Source: Bedellia somnulentella | Taxonomy: Eukaryota > Arthropoda > Insecta > Lepidoptera > Bedelliidae | DNA: 64,000 nt | Direction: 5' to 3' | Assembly (NCBI GenBank): GCA_963576735.1 | Contig: OY755197.1 | Location: forward strand, 2,368,501-2,432,500 | Part shown: positions 9,959 to 20,670 of the stretch, in pieces | Layout of the letters: every line of letters begins with the position of its first letter | Position numbering within the stretch: the stretch's first letter is position 1 | Translations under genes and position numbers: made by a program | The notes under the pieces: generated by a model | What the model saw: the letters and a program-made list of their open reading frames with translations, nothing else | Told to the model about the DNA's origin: nothing | Database searches by the model: none

Positions 9959-10142
9959 AACCTCAATAGTCTTAACCCCACAAAGTGTGTTTTACGAAAT
10001 TATGCACGTGTATCAAGTCAAAATAATAGATTTATGTGTTTTTATTTTATTTAATGTACTTTCTTTACATTTTTTTAATTCCTAGTCTTTTTCATCGTAT
10101 AAAAGTTAAGAACGTTTATGCTTTACGTAATAATATATATTA

Positions 10143-11436
10143 GGTCTTTACCTACGAAATTGCCGTTTTGTATGAAAAAATTTAAACGAATTTTTTTCTT
10201 GTATTTTTTAATTGTATTAAATGAAGGAATCACCCATGCAATCAATGCATCTTTGCCAACGCAGTGGCAGTTTATTGATGCCCTTCTTGAAGAAATCAGC
10301 TGGACGGGAGGCAACAAATTCTTCAAAGGCATTTTGTACTGCCTCTCGGGTATTATTTTTTTTTTACCGCCAAGAAGTTATCCAAATTCTGGAAAAAGTA
10401 GAAGTCTGTAGGCGCAAGGTCTGGTGAGTACGGTGGATGATGGAGAGCTTCCAACCCCAGTTCTTGCAACTTGGAGACCGTCTGCTGTGCAGTATGAGGT
10501 CGCGCGTTGTCGTGCAGGAGCAGCGGAGACGAGCGATTGACCAATGCTGGTTGGAGATGTGCCAGCTTCTCCATCATTGTGTTCAGTTCTTCACAGTACA
10601 CATCTCTGCCATCATCTTCAGTAATGCTCACCCCGTTTGGTAAGAAGCTGTGATGAATCACACCGGCGCTAGACCACCAAACAGTGACCATCACTTTTCT
10701 AGTGGTAAGTTTTCGTTTAGGGCACTGTTTAGGTGCTGAACTAGGATCCAACCAACTTGCTGAGCGCTTGCGGTTGTCAAACAGAATCAATTTTTGGTCG
10801 CTGGTAACAATGCGGTTCAAAATTCCTTCATTTGTGAGTCTGTTGAGCAGTGCAAGGCACGTCTCGACGCGTACTTCGCGCTGGCGATCATTGAGTTCGT
10901 GGGGCACCCATTTGTCAAGCTTTTTTACCTTGCCAATTTGACGCAAATGGACCAATATTGTTTTGACGCTAACGTCGAAAGCTGCTGCTAATTCCGCCGT
11001 AGATTGTGTATCATCAGCTTCCACAATCGCCTTTAATTCGTCATTGTCGACCAAAGTCTTCGGACGACCACGAGGTTCATTTTTCAGGTCGAAATTTCCA
11101 GAACGGAAGCGAGCAAACCAATAACAGGCGGTGCTTTGGTTTGTAGTGTTAGCTCCGTAAACGTCATTGATGTTGCGTGCCGCTTGTGCCGCGTTGCTGC
11201 CACGACGGTACTCATATTCCATAATTACTCAAATTTTTAACGTATCCATGATGACGAAAAAGATTGAAATGCGATGAAAACGTAACACTAATCAATAAAC
11301 CAATGACTACTTTTGGAAAAAGAATTCCATGTTTTTAAAATAAAATTAATTTGAAATTAGAATTCTTAGTCAAACAAAAATTATTTTGATTTGAAATGGC
11401 CAGTACTGCAGAACAGCAATTTCATAGGTAAAGACC
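10143..11436 (-). mobile_element. mariner-family DNA transposon, 1294 bp
   Basis: Terminal inverted repeats of about 28 bp beginning GGTCTTTACCTA; left and right arms differ at three positions (for example CTACGAAATTGCCG against CTATGAAATTGCTG). TA dinucleotides flank both ends (10141 and 11437), the mariner target duplication. Length is typical of the family. It carries one transposase gene on the minus strand. Confidence 0.92.
10217..11222 (-). pseudogene. mariner transposase, frameshifted near the C-terminus
   Basis: Starts MEYEYRRGSNAAQAARN. An N-terminal helix-turn-helix region is followed by GRPKTL, the WVPHELND linker and the DD34D catalytic core: Asp in IVTSDQKLI (the family usually has GDEKW, so the Glu and Trp are changed), Asp in LLHDNARPH, and Asp in YSPDLAPTDFYFF exactly 34 residues later. 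The first frame stops at 10353, straight after a run of ten A (plus strand T 10356-10365). In a neighbouring frame the expected C-terminal end (AFEEFVASRPADFF, then RWQRCID) continues to a stop at 10217. One extra A in the run explains the break. With its catalytic-region substitutions and frameshift it is most likely dead. The subfamily (cecropia/mellifera type?) is a guess. Confidence 0.9.
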
Positions 11437-11654
11437 TATTATTATCAGTACTAACTGTGTAGTGTCAGATAAAATGGGTTCCGTTCTGCCTTAAGTTAGT
11501 GGCTAGGTTGGTTGGTTAACCCCGTAACGGACAAAACAATCAGGATAATTTTTATTTGCGTTCAGGCAACAGTATATGAGTAGTATTACTACACTAATGT
11601 GCTAAGTCAAAAATACACAGCTAGACACACACGCATAAATATATAGTTCTGCGT

Positions 11655-11850
11655 CTCGCTGACCTGATCCTTTATGCACAGACCAAAGGTTCATTCTGTT
11701 CCTTCGTTTTATTCAAAGAGATCTCCGAAACGCAGCCAAAGCATGGAATCTTTATAGAGTACAAAAGCTCATGAAAATTCTTTCAAAACCTCACTTGCAG
11801 CTCTTTCTTTTTTCATACGTCTGCACAGACTCCCGACCGGTGAGGCCATC
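11655..11850 (-). pseudogene. Decayed R4/Dong-like fragment
   Basis: On the minus strand the piece still reads like the Dong region between the reverse transcriptase and the zinc knuckle: a KERA-like stretch, then a nearly intact LWLRFGDLF followed by LCIKDQV, against LHWLRFGDLFGETEG and CAIQDQV in the copy at 7919-8130. It has several stops and frameshifts and is far more diverged than the other two copies, so it is an old insertion of a related element. Confidence 0.65.
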
Positions 11851-12433
11851 AAAAAGGGGGTCAGTCTTTTAACACTAAAGATCGCCCAATAATTGATATC
11901 ATCTTTCTTCTTCAATAAATAGTTTCTGAAATTCTCCTTCCCCAAAGAAGTGTTGTCATTTTACTTATAGGCCTGAAGGCTGGCGTTCAAATTTTAAAAA
12001 CATAGAGTACTATGTCTAATTCAAAAAGATTATAATTTCGCAATCGAAATAACAGCCTGCCCTATCCTTGTGTAAAATTGATACAATCCTTCTATGCCTT
12101 TGTTATCTTACATGATAGTTGATAGACATGACTTTAATCACGTAGGCAGATCTTATTTCCAAAGAAAACACTCTAGGCCTCATCAATTTCTCATCCATAA
12201 AAAATAGTAAGTAGAATACAATATACAATATACAGATTCCCAAAGTCATTATCCAAAAATTGTAAACAAAAACGATAAACTAGTTGGAATTCTTAGAATT
12301 GGTAATCGAGCTCGCATTTGCAAAAACACTTTATTATCTCACGGGTGGCCGGGCTACAATCGTTAACAATGAGTATTTGTACTTAATGAAGTTTAAACTC
12401 AAACAATTTGATAAAATAAAGATAGGTAGTAAG
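11851..12433. other. No recognisable feature
   Basis: AT-rich, no reading frame or repeat that I can support. Confidence 0.4.
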
Positions 12434-12676
12434 ACAAGATTAAGCATACATACATATACTCACGGCTATAAATCCCTTAACGGGGTAGCCAGAGCTTTGG
12501 AAGTTGATTGGGGAAAAGATGATAATAATAAACGTTTTTGGTGACGGGTCTCCAACCACATCGCCCAAAAATCAGTTAAAAAGCCCCTGTACCCTTAGTC
12601 GCCTCTTACGATCACCCACGGGTAGAAATGGGGTAGTGTTATTCTAAGCCGACACTACACGGCAAACAAGATTAAG
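12434..12676 (-). mobile_element. SINE-I, type B, with 11-bp target duplication
   Basis: Body 12445-12665, flanked by ACAAGATTAAG at 12434-12444 and 12666-12676. It lacks about 20 bp around the AATTCCTCAG segment. Diagnostic B features: CCCTTAACGGGGTAGCC, GGTGACGGGTCTCC, GATCACCCACGGGTAG, ACTACACGGC. Confidence 0.9.
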
Positions 12677-12720
12677 GACGGGCATAAATGCCTAATGTCG
12701 GTAGTTTTAGAACCTAGAAC

Positions 12721-13000
12721 TGTTAAAATATAACATACATACATATATATACTCACTCACGGCTATAAATCCCTAGAAGGGATAGCCCGAACTAAGGAAT
12801 TAGAAATTCCTCAGCTACTTTTGGAAGTTGCGTGGGGAAAAGATGGTAAAACAAAGGTTGTTGGTGATGGGTCTCCAATTGCATCGCCCAAAAATCCCTT
12901 AAAAGCCCCAATACCGTTAGTCGCCTCTTACGTACACCCACCGGAAGAAAAGGGGTAGTGCTATTCTAAGCCGAAACTACACAGCAATGTTAAAATATAA
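12721..13000 (-). mobile_element. SINE-I, type A, with 13-bp target duplication
   Basis: Body 12734-12987, flanked by TGTTAAAATATAA on both sides (12721-12733, 12988-13000). Confidence 0.9.
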
Positions 13001-13046
13001 ATTTGCTTAAATTTAATGATTATTTTTTAGATTCTCAAACTCAACA

Positions 13047-13160
13047 TTCAAGCCGCATATTCCTGGGGGTATGGTAGAGGTACAAATACTTCTGAAAATC
13101 ACGTGTCATTTCATTCACCTGGTGTTTAAAGTAGGCATGTTTTGCTGGGACGGTATATTC
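13047..13160 (-). mobile_element. SINE-II 3' fragment
   Basis: Degenerate: GGGGGTATGGTAGAGGTACA, CTTCTGAAAATCACGTG, CACCTGGTGTTTAAAGTA, then a GTTTTGCTGGGAC stretch. Confidence 0.55.
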
Positions 13161-13292
13161 ACTTGGTATGGGGCCTTGTAATTGTGAGGCAGACTATAAT
13201 TTGTAATGTTAGGCTATGTGAAATAGTGTGATTCGTGAAAGATGTGATGTTAAATATGATATTGTAGAAAAGATAATAAAAGAATTAATAAT

Positions 13293-13559
13293 ATAAGAAA
13301 TGGCTGTGTAGTGTCGGCTTAGAATAGCACTACCCCATGTCTTCCAGTGGGTGTTAGTAAGAGGCGACTAACGGTATTCGGGCTTTTAAGGGATTATTGG
13401 GCGATGCGGTGGGAGACCCATCACCAACAACCTTTACTTTACCATCTTTTCCCCACTCAAGTTTCCAAAAGTGGCTGAGGAATTTCTAATTTCTTAGCTC
13501 TGGCTACCTCTTCTCGGAATTTATAGCCGTGAGTATATGTATGTATAAAAAAAGAAATG
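13293..13559 (+). mobile_element. SINE-I, type A, full length
   Basis: Body 13303-13546 from GCTGTGTAGTGTCGGC to GTGAGTATATGTATGTA. AAGAAATG occurs directly on both sides, an imperfect target duplication. Confidence 0.85.
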
Positions 13560-13872
13560 TTAGGTCGTTTTGGCACATAAAGAGAATAGATGAAATTAAA
13601 TTGGTAAATGAAATATATTATTATGTGAATTAATGTGGATTATAACGTCGACAGAGGATGAACACGGAGAACACATTAAGATCAAATAGAGAATGCGCTT
13701 TCAAGGCAGGATAATCGTATACGGAAGGTCTTAAACTAGAACATAAACTACTTTTTATTACTTTAAATGGCAAAAGGGTTAACATCTATGAAAAGATCCG
13801 AAACTTGGTACAGCTAATTGGTCATTAAATCAATAAAAATAGAAAAAGGAGGTGATGGCACTCTTTTTATTC

Positions 13873-14033
13873 TCACATACATACATATACTCACGGCTAT
13901 AAATCCCTAGAAGGGGTAGCCAGAGCTAAGGAATGGGGAAAAGATGGTAAAATAAAGTTTGTAAGTGATGGGTCTCCAACCGCAACGCCCAAAAATCCCT
14001 TAAAAGCCCCAATACCATTAGTCGCCTCTTACG
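13873..14033 (-). mobile_element. SINE-I, type A, interrupted
   Basis: Tail and body present, but the head stops at CGCCTCTTACG, where LINE sequence begins. Part of the stem region is deleted. Confidence 0.75.
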
Positions 14034-14216
14034 CGCGGGGCTACCGGAACCCACTCGGGGTAAAAAAACTCCGCTTATCGTGGTGGACTGCCTCCCCGAG
14101 TGGAATTGGAATTGCCTGTGGCATCTTTTAAAAAGGCAATTAAAGCAATGCTTTTAAAGAAATCTTACTACAGTGTTCAAGATTTTTTAAACGACAAGGA
14201 CCCAACGCGCACATGA
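14034..14216 (+). pseudogene. LINE ORF C-terminus (same clade as 2-676)
   Basis: From about 14094 the frame reads PRVELELPVASFKKAIKAM, then SYYSVQDFLNDKD and a TGA at 14214. The SYYSVQDFL block is the equivalent of YSVKDFL at the left edge and YSTREFL in the minus-strand LINE, so it is the end of a CR1/Jockey-like reverse transcriptase. Only the last ~60 residues are present. The junction with the SINE-I to the left is abrupt, so this is a heavily 5'-truncated insertion. The 3' UTR appears to follow to about 14575. Confidence 0.6.
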
Positions 14217-14600
14217 CCGTGTCTGTAAAGCTATAAATCTTCCCTCGTTATTTCCAGGAATAATTGTCTGGTGAGGATTTTTTTCTCACGTTATGTGATT
14301 GGTTTCAGTGATGGACAATTTAGTTTAATTATGTCAAACTAGCGTTTGGTTTGGTCGCATAGAATAATCTTTTATAAAGTAAAAATATGACCCAAAATTG
14401 TACAAACCATATTTTGAGAAAATGTGAATGTTAAGAGTTTTTTTGTTGCTTCTTCTCTTTACAAACACCTTCCAAAGCAACGGACTAATGATAAATTTAA
14501 AAAATTTGACGTTAAAAAAATTTTAGTTTTTAACTTAATTTTGAAAAATAAACTTTTTGACTTTTGACTTTTTGGACGCGGCACTGAACGGCACTTAACG
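14217..14600. other. Probable LINE 3' UTR; no gene
   Basis: AT-rich stretch ending in a TTTTGACTTTTGACTTTTTGG run, after which GC-rich LINE sequence begins. Confidence 0.4.
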
Positions 14601-14619
14601 GCACTTAACGGCCCTTAAG

Positions 14620-15858
14620 ACCAGGCTCGGTCACGCGCCTAACGCACGCCCCTTCGGAAAGGGGGTGCACTTCACCCCCCGGTCCCCGGAGGAGTACCGC
14701 GAAATCTTGCGGTAACTCGACGAGGCCGCGAAAGCAGCAATGCCATTTCATGGTATTGTTACTCCCTCGTCCACAAGGTGAGAATTCGCGGGCTCACACA
14801 ACGCCTGACGACCCCTTCTATCCCCAGGACATCCAGAACATAGTGAAATTAGTGAATGGCCGTATCGCCACTGTGGTGTTAGGCGATTTCAACGCCAAGC
14901 ATCCGCAGTGGAATTTGGCCACCTACAATTCGGCTGGGCGGGGACTACTGAGGGATGCGGAGGACAACAACTATACGGTCATTGCCCCCTGCACCCCGAC
15001 GCACTACCCGACCAACCCTACCGATGTCCTAGACATAAGCCTTGCTGTCGGGAATAACATGCCCAACGGCGATTGAGGTGCTGTATGACGCCGACACGCA
15101 GCACCTTCCCGTTCTTCTGTCTCTCAGAATTAACGCTGACTTCCGGCATCCCCTTCCCCCCCGGGTCAAGATTGACTGGGATGTATACTCCTCCAAAATG
15201 GAGGAGTTCCACCCAACGGGGGGGATACCGTGCGCCACCGACGTCGACGAGCTGGCCGAGGCTTTAGCTTTGGAGGCTTTAGAAGCTACGTGACAAGCGG
15301 GAGCTTCGCCGCCAATGGTCGCGCTCTCGCTGTCCTGCTCTGAAGAGGCAGCTAAATGCTATCACATCTTTTATCAAGGATGCAATAACGGAGTTCCGAG
15401 GGTGGTCGTCGGAAAACCTCATTGAGAAGGCCTCTGAGGACAACGCCACCCTCTGTCGGCTAAACAATAAGCCCAGCGGGGCTCCGGCCCCGGTCTGTCC
15501 CATCTTTGACCGGGGTGGCCAACGCTGCTACTCAGCCTCGGGCCGAGCCGCGATATTGGCGGATCATTTCGAGAGCCAATTTTCCTCCAACCCTGACGTC
15601 GACGAAGAGCACAACAGCCCCGTGGAGCGTCGGGTACAGCAGTTTTTGGCCGACGACCGGATACCTCCGATCAGGGGGGATGATTTCATCTCACCCTCGG
15701 AGGTCTGGATGTTGGTCAATAGCCTTAACAGGCGGAAGGCTCCCGGCCCCGACGGGATTCCCATCGAGGCCCTAGTACAGCTCCCCCGTAGAGCCCTCGT
15801 CGCCATGACGAGGCTTTTTAATGGAATATTTCACACGGGCCGATTCTCACCCTCCTGA
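14620..15858 (+). pseudogene. Jockey-like LINE fragment: endonuclease and start of reverse transcriptase
   Basis: A GC-rich block unlike its surroundings. Part 1 (14750-15076) has the apurinic-type endonuclease motif VVLGDFNAKHPQWN and NSAGRGLL, followed by TPTHYPTNPTDVLDI. Part 2 (15042-15293), in another frame, continues with TAIEVLYDADTQHLPVLL and DWDVYSSKMEEF. Part 3 (15556-15858), in a third frame, has DHFESQFSSN, VNSLNRRKAPGPDGIPIEAL and stops at LFNGIFHTGRFSPS, where the element is cut. At least two frameshifts and a loss of everything after the first reverse transcriptase block make it a dead copy. In live relatives the endonuclease nicks target DNA. The clade is inferred from the endonuclease and the RKAPGPDG block. 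Confidence 0.75.
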
Positions 15859-15901
15859 AAATGATGACTTTAAATGAAGACTGCGTTTTATTGTTACTTT
15901 G

Positions 15902-15970
15902 AATTTTTGTGAGGTATTGGGGCTTCTTAAGGGAATTTCGGGCGATGCGGTTGGAGACACTCACCAACAA
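15902..15970 (+). mobile_element. SINE-I fragment
   Basis: GTATTGGGGCTTCTTAAGGG, GGGCGATGCGGTTGGAGAC, CACCAACAAC; about 70 bp only. Confidence 0.6.
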
Positions 15971-17749
15971 CATAATTATACATTCATTTATTAATCAGAA
16001 TTTAATACTGTATTACATAGATGAAATGCACTTCTTTGAAACATTTAGAAGACTTCCCTTTGGGACAGTTTTTACGTAAGGAGCCTCTCTCCATAATCTT
16101 GTAATTTAATAAACACTATATAGGTATTTGCCGAAAGTGATAAAGTTCGGTGTTATAAGACGATCTGCATTGCCACACACTTAAAAATCTATGTATATTT
16201 TTCACAAATATCTCGAATTTGAATTAGACTAAAAAGCACTTTTTAAAGTACTATAGCCTATTAAATAAATAAAATTTGGTAAATAAACAACAAAGTAAAA
16301 TATACAACTGAAGATATCTAATACACTGCTGACACGTCAACATCTGCATCACGAGAAAGACACGAACTCAGTGCTTCAAATAATACATGAGGAACGTTTT
16401 AATGAGAGGAACAAAACATTGGTGACCGTTAAAGGTATTTTTGACACATATCCAACATAGTGAACAATAGCTCGCAGAAAAACATAGGAGAGAATACTAC
16501 GAATGCAAACATAGGCTTCATTTTTCTTTCAGTCAAAATTCAATACGGTGTAAAATATTTATCAATAAGAAATAATCAGTCTTGTTTAGAGAAAATTTTC
16601 AGCCAAAACTGGCGACGGCGCCGCTTATTTTGCTGTTTTATCACAATACAATATGTCAGATATGATGTCATCCCTTCTCTTGGACGCAACTAGCAATTAA
16701 TTCGCCTGCTATGCTACTTAGTGTTATTATCACAGTTGTTTAGTAGAGGTGGGTCAAGTACTTTGTACATATTTCATTGACACAGGAGTCACCTGCAACC
16801 GCGACACTCGCGACACACACTATTCATCAGCTACAACTCACTAGCCTAGCCTGTCTCACCCTGATATAGCTTAACGTGTATAACAAATAAGCGTCACTGC
16901 GTCGAGAACAGTGCGAATAAAAATAAAAAATACAAATCACTATATAAAAAACGCCCGTAATGAACAGGCTACGCTGTAGTGAACTCTATAAGACAGTTAA
17001 TACCCACGTCCCTGAGTAATTACTCTTAAAATGTACGTTATAAAAAAGCAAGTCTCACAAAACAAGTATAGGTGAGATCACTACTCCTTGGTCATCCAAC
17101 TCCTGTTGAACCCATTATCGTCAATCGCCGGACACCGATTTTATAGCAATAATATTCATTAAGTTCCTACAGAGCACTGGGTCAATTTTGTCACCTAATC
17201 AAATCAAACTAAACTGAACAATAAATTATTTCTTACGACTATTTAATAATATATTATATATCTGTGTGACTTGTGAATCTCAAAATCACAATTTCTGTGA
17301 CTTGATCTAATAGTCAAAAAATATATGTCTAATCCGACACCTCATTGCAGGGTGTTTCTATCAAACAACAATTGACCAACGCAACGATACAGGTATAGCA
17401 AGGAAATATCACAGATTATTCCAAATCTTTGGACAGTAACGGGGCTTCCTACCTTCTTTTTACCATCAGCAAATTTTTGTACTGATTTATCTCTACATTA
17501 GACCTTTAGACCCGTACACGTTCAAAGAGTTGCCAATGCAACATTTTTCAAGATACTGTCAAGAGTTTTTAAAACTAATCTAAAGTGGAATTGCTTAATT
17601 TACTAACCAACAAAAGTAACGTATTCCGATTATATAAATAAAGCACAGTTAAATGCACATTTCATTGACGTTGGACTTTTCAGTATTTTAGATCCCGCTA
17701 AACAAATAACTTTTACGATATGTACGGTATATACGATATAACATTTAAC
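15971..17749. other. No recognisable feature (1.8 kb)
   Basis: AT-rich, apparently single-copy within the window. I found no convincing exon, repeat or long frame on either strand. Could be intron or intergenic DNA. Confidence 0.4.
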
Positions 17750-17751
17750 TT

Positions 17752-17846
17752 GCTATCTTTTCCCCACTCAACTTCCAAAAGTGGCTCCTCAGCCAGCTTC
17801 TTATTCTGCTCTGGCTACCCCTCCTAGCCGTGAGTATAAGTATGTG
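17752..17846 (+). mobile_element. SINE-I 3' fragment
   Basis: CTATCTTTTCCCCACTCAAC, AAAAGTGGCT, CTCTGGCTACCCC, CCGTGAGTATAAGTATG. Confidence 0.65.
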
Positions 17847-18050
17847 AAAAATCTAAGAAGGTAAGTACAAATGAAGCCGTCTACACTCATGTTTTGATAA
17901 GAGTGTTTTTATTAATCGCCCAATGACTGTGTTTTTCTTAATATAATTCGCGGAACTTAATCATGACTTGAGGTTTTCAGTTTGATGCCCGTTTGAGGAA
18001 AATAACATTTAAAATAAATAAAAATGTTCATCATAAATAATCTGGCAATT

Positions 18051-18145
18051 CTCCCTAGCTTCATTCACTTCCATATTTTATTTCATACATGCTCTTTTAT
18101 TCTTTATACTTCGGACGCTAGCCTTTTTGAGCACACTCTCTAAAC
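18051..18145 (-). mobile_element. RTE-like LINE 3' fragment
   Basis: Antisense of the conserved end: CATACATGCTCTTTTATTCT, ACTTCGGACGCTAGCC, TTTTTGAGCACACTCTC. Same segment as in 45590-45700. Confidence 0.7.
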
Positions 18146-18162
18146 TAAAAATAATCTGCTGT

Positions 18163-18228
18163 TTAATGCTGGCTTATAATATCACTACCCTATTTCGTCC
18201 CGTGGGTGTTCGCAATAGGCGACTAACG
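18163..18228 (+). mobile_element. SINE-I head fragment
   Basis: GGCTTATAATATCACTACCC through GGCGACTAACG, then cut by MITE-cg sequence. Confidence 0.55.
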
Positions 18229-18278
18229 CCCGATTTCTGAATTGAGTATGCAAGCTGAGAACGACTTAAGTATCATAA
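18226..18278 (+). mobile_element. MITE-cg, half copy
   Basis: CGCCCGATTTCTGAATTGAG followed by AGCTGAGAACGACTTAAG; the second arm is missing. Confidence 0.7.
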
Positions 18279-18282
18279 CAAA

Positions 18283-18537
18283 ACATACATAAACGTTCAC
18301 GCCGTTTATCCCCGAAGGGGTCGGCAGAGGTACCAATACTTCTGAATTCACATGGCAGCGCCATCTAGTGTCCAGAGAAGGTACCCACGTTTTGCTTAGA
18401 CAGTGTACACACGTGATAGGGGGCAGGCCTATCGCCGTTTTGTACGAATACACTGTCACATGACTAAGTACAACTCAGCCATGTGGGTTTCCTCACGATG
18501 TTTTCCCTCACCGTTAACAACCATGATAAATTAACAA
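18283..18537 (-). mobile_element. SINE-II, lacking the tRNA-like head
   Basis: ATAAACGTTCACGCCG, CCGAAGGGGTCGGCAGAGG, GTGATAGGGGGCAGGCCTAT, TTTTCCCTCACCGTTAACAA, ending ATGATAAATTAAC. Confidence 0.8.
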
Positions 18538-18665
18538 CACTGCAAAAACACGCCATCCTACCTATTTTATATCTTATATCATTACACTACCATTCGAATA
18601 TGATGTTAGCATAACGCGAGACTTTCTTATTTGTGCATTAACTCAAACTCGACCTAAACTTTCAC

Positions 18666-18765
18666 TGAACCGAAGGGGAGGCAGAGGTACTAATACCTCT
18701 GTACTTCAGGTGAAATTAATGTCACCTGGTGTCCAGAGTATGCACTTTTTGATAGTACAGTGGGT
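18666..18765 (-). mobile_element. SINE-II 3' fragment, degenerate
   Basis: CCGAAGGGGAGGCAGAGGTA, AATGTCACCTGGTGTCCAGA. Confidence 0.55.
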
Positions 18766-18767
18766 AC

Positions 18768-18860
18768 ATATACTCACGACGTTAGTTTCCATTGGGGCAG
18801 GCAGAAATTATCGATCGCCACTTTTGCTGATCCTCGAAAATCAGTCTAGCTTTTTTCACG
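18768..18860 (-). mobile_element. RTE-like LINE 3' end fragment
   Basis: TACATATACTCACGACGTTA, CATTGGGGCAGGCAGAAA, TATCGATCGCCACTTTTG: the antisense of the LINE end that carries the SVSAYPNG-type codons and TATG tail. Confidence 0.65.
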
Positions 18861-19229
18861 TCTACTAATAAAATTGTTTGTTACTTTGTTACATAAACGA
18901 TTAATTATTGAAATATTTTTCATCTAACTCCCTATTAAGAGCTACTATCTCTCATTAACATTCCATGTGTGAGGGGAACTATGTGAAATAATGATTAATA
19001 ATTGTTTAAATAAAATGATACGCAGAGGTCATTTATTTTTGTAGGAATGTTGAAAAGCTATCTTTCTATAGCTCTACGAAGTTTTGAATTGTGATAAGAT
19101 TGGCAAAACTTCTTTAGGCATTTAATATTAGTTATATATAAAATGCATATTTTAGTGTGGTTATGTAAAAGCCGTATTGATTTGTAGCTTCGAGATTTCT
19201 TTTAAGTTATAAGTGTGTTATAAAGTTGG
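18861..19229. other. No recognisable feature
   Basis: AT-rich, no supported gene or repeat. Confidence 0.4.
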
Positions 19230-19352
19230 AACGACGTGATAGCTCAATGGGTAGAACACCGGTTATCGTGCAAACGACTAGTGCTCCAATCCCGGGTCGG
19301 GCCTACACCAATTTGTCTTTTCGAAAGACATAATGTGTGGTTAATTTATCAT
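19230..19352 (+). mobile_element. SINE-II, left part with tRNA-like head
   Basis: Head GTGATAGCTCAATGGGTAG (A-box-like) and CCAATCCCGGGTCGGGCC (B-box-like), then ACACCAATTTGTC and GTGTGGTTAATTTATCAT, where (AAT)n begins. The element resumes at 20510. Confidence 0.85.
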
Positions 19353-19370
19353 AATAATAATAATAATAAT

Positions 19371-20198
19371 TGGCGAACCCCGGAGGTACTTAGCACCTCT
19401 GATCGGGAGTCCGTATGGAAAGAGAAGGAGCTGCACGGGAGGTTTTACAAGGTACTTCACGAACCTTTCGTGGACCGTAAAGCCTCCCTGCATTGGCTGC
19501 GTTTCGGGGACCTCTTTGGGGAAACCGAAGGTTTTGTCTGTGCAATACAAGACCAGGTTATCAAGACGCGGAACTATCGGAAATACATCCTAAAGGACGG
19601 TACCACAGACATCTGTCGAGCATGTGGCCGTCCCGGAGAGTCACTTAGGCATGTTATTTCCGGTTGTTCGGCTCTTGCTAACACTGAGTACTTGCACAGA
19701 CACAACCAAGCAGCCAAAATCCTGCATCAGGAGCTCGCTCTGAAATACGGACTCTTGCAACAGAGGCTGCCGTATTACAAGTATCTGCCGGAGCCAATCC
19801 TAGAAAACGACCGTGCCAAAATCTATTGGGACCGATCCGTTATCACGGATAGGACTATTCTAGCGAATAAGCCTGATATCGTGGTATGGGATCGGTCGCA
19901 GTCGAGGGTATTTCTAGTGGATGTCACTATCCCTCATGACGAGGGTCTCGTGAAAGCCGACACCGAGAAGCGTCGGAAATATCTCGATCTGGCTCACGAG
20001 ATCACCGACATGTGGGGTGTAACTTCGACAGAAATAATCCCAATTGTTTTGTCCGCGCACGGGTTAATTCCAACCAGTCTCGCGACCAACTTGAGGCGGT
20101 TGGATTTCTGTGGCGTGTCGGTTCCAGCACAGATGCAGAAAGCGGTGCTGCTCGATACGGCTCGGATCGTCCGTCGGTTCTTGAACTTGACTCCCTGA
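19371..20198 (+). pseudogene. Dong-like ORF, C-terminal 276 codons
   Basis: Covers the end of the reverse transcriptase domain linker, the zinc knuckle CRACGRPGESLRHVISGC and the endonuclease KPDIVVWDRSQ...VFLVDVTIP with EKRRKYLDL, and stops at the same TGA as the full copy. Here the knuckle keeps its His (CAT), whereas the full copy has Gln (CAA). The open frame runs upstream through the TAA repeat into SINE-II to an ATG at 19236; that part is chance. Without the reverse transcriptase core it cannot move itself. Confidence 0.85.
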
Positions 20199-20300
20199 CC
20201 CCGACCGACTGTGCTCTTGTCGGGGAGTACCGCCTCTCCCATTTAAAATTTATATTTTCTTTTTCGGCCATGGGAGAGGCGAGGAACTAAAAGTCATGCC
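19371..20300 (+). mobile_element. Dong-like element, 5'-truncated second copy
   Basis: Begins at the equivalent of base 7919 of the full copy, directly after ATAATAATAATAATAATAAT, and ends before AAAATAATAATAATAA. Nearly identical to the first copy throughout, so both are recent. Confidence 0.9.
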
Positions 20301-20509
20301 AAAATAATAATAATAAATCTTTATTTCCAAAAAATTGTAATATTACAGTCTATACAGTAAAGTAATAATATGAACAGAGCTGTATTTCACAATAGTACTT
20401 AATTAATGGTACAACCGATACCTAATAAAGGGTAACCTGTGCTATAGGTACCGGTAAAAAACATCAGTGACGCTAAGAATACAAAATCAGCACTGCGTGC
20501 GTAAAAGAA
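20301..20509 (-). mobile_element. Antisense LINE 3' fragment carrying the TAA target
   Basis: AATAATAATAATAAATCTTTATTTCC then about 190 bp without coding signal; on the minus strand this is a LINE 3' end with an (ATT)n tail. Both outer flanks are SINE-II, and ATCAT occurs at both joins, a possible short target duplication. Family not identified. Confidence 0.5.
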
Positions 20510-20670
20510 CATCATGGTTGTTAACGGTGAGGGAAAACATCGTGAGTAAACCCACATGGCTGGGTTGTACTTAGTCATGTGACAGTGTATTCGTACAAAA
20601 CGGCGATAGGCCTGCCCCCTGCTGTGAGTACACCGTCCATGCAAAACGTGGGTACTCTGAACACCAGGCA
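20510..20670 (+). mobile_element. SINE-II, right part
   Basis: CATGGTTGTTAACGGTGAGG, ACTTAGTCATGTGACAGTG, GGTACTCTGAACACCAGG; truncated before the 3' end. Confidence 0.8.

Noticed and set aside
19236..19370. ATG at 19236 as the start of a 320-codon protein
   Set aside because: The first ~45 codons are SINE-II head and TAA repeat; only the Dong part is homologous.
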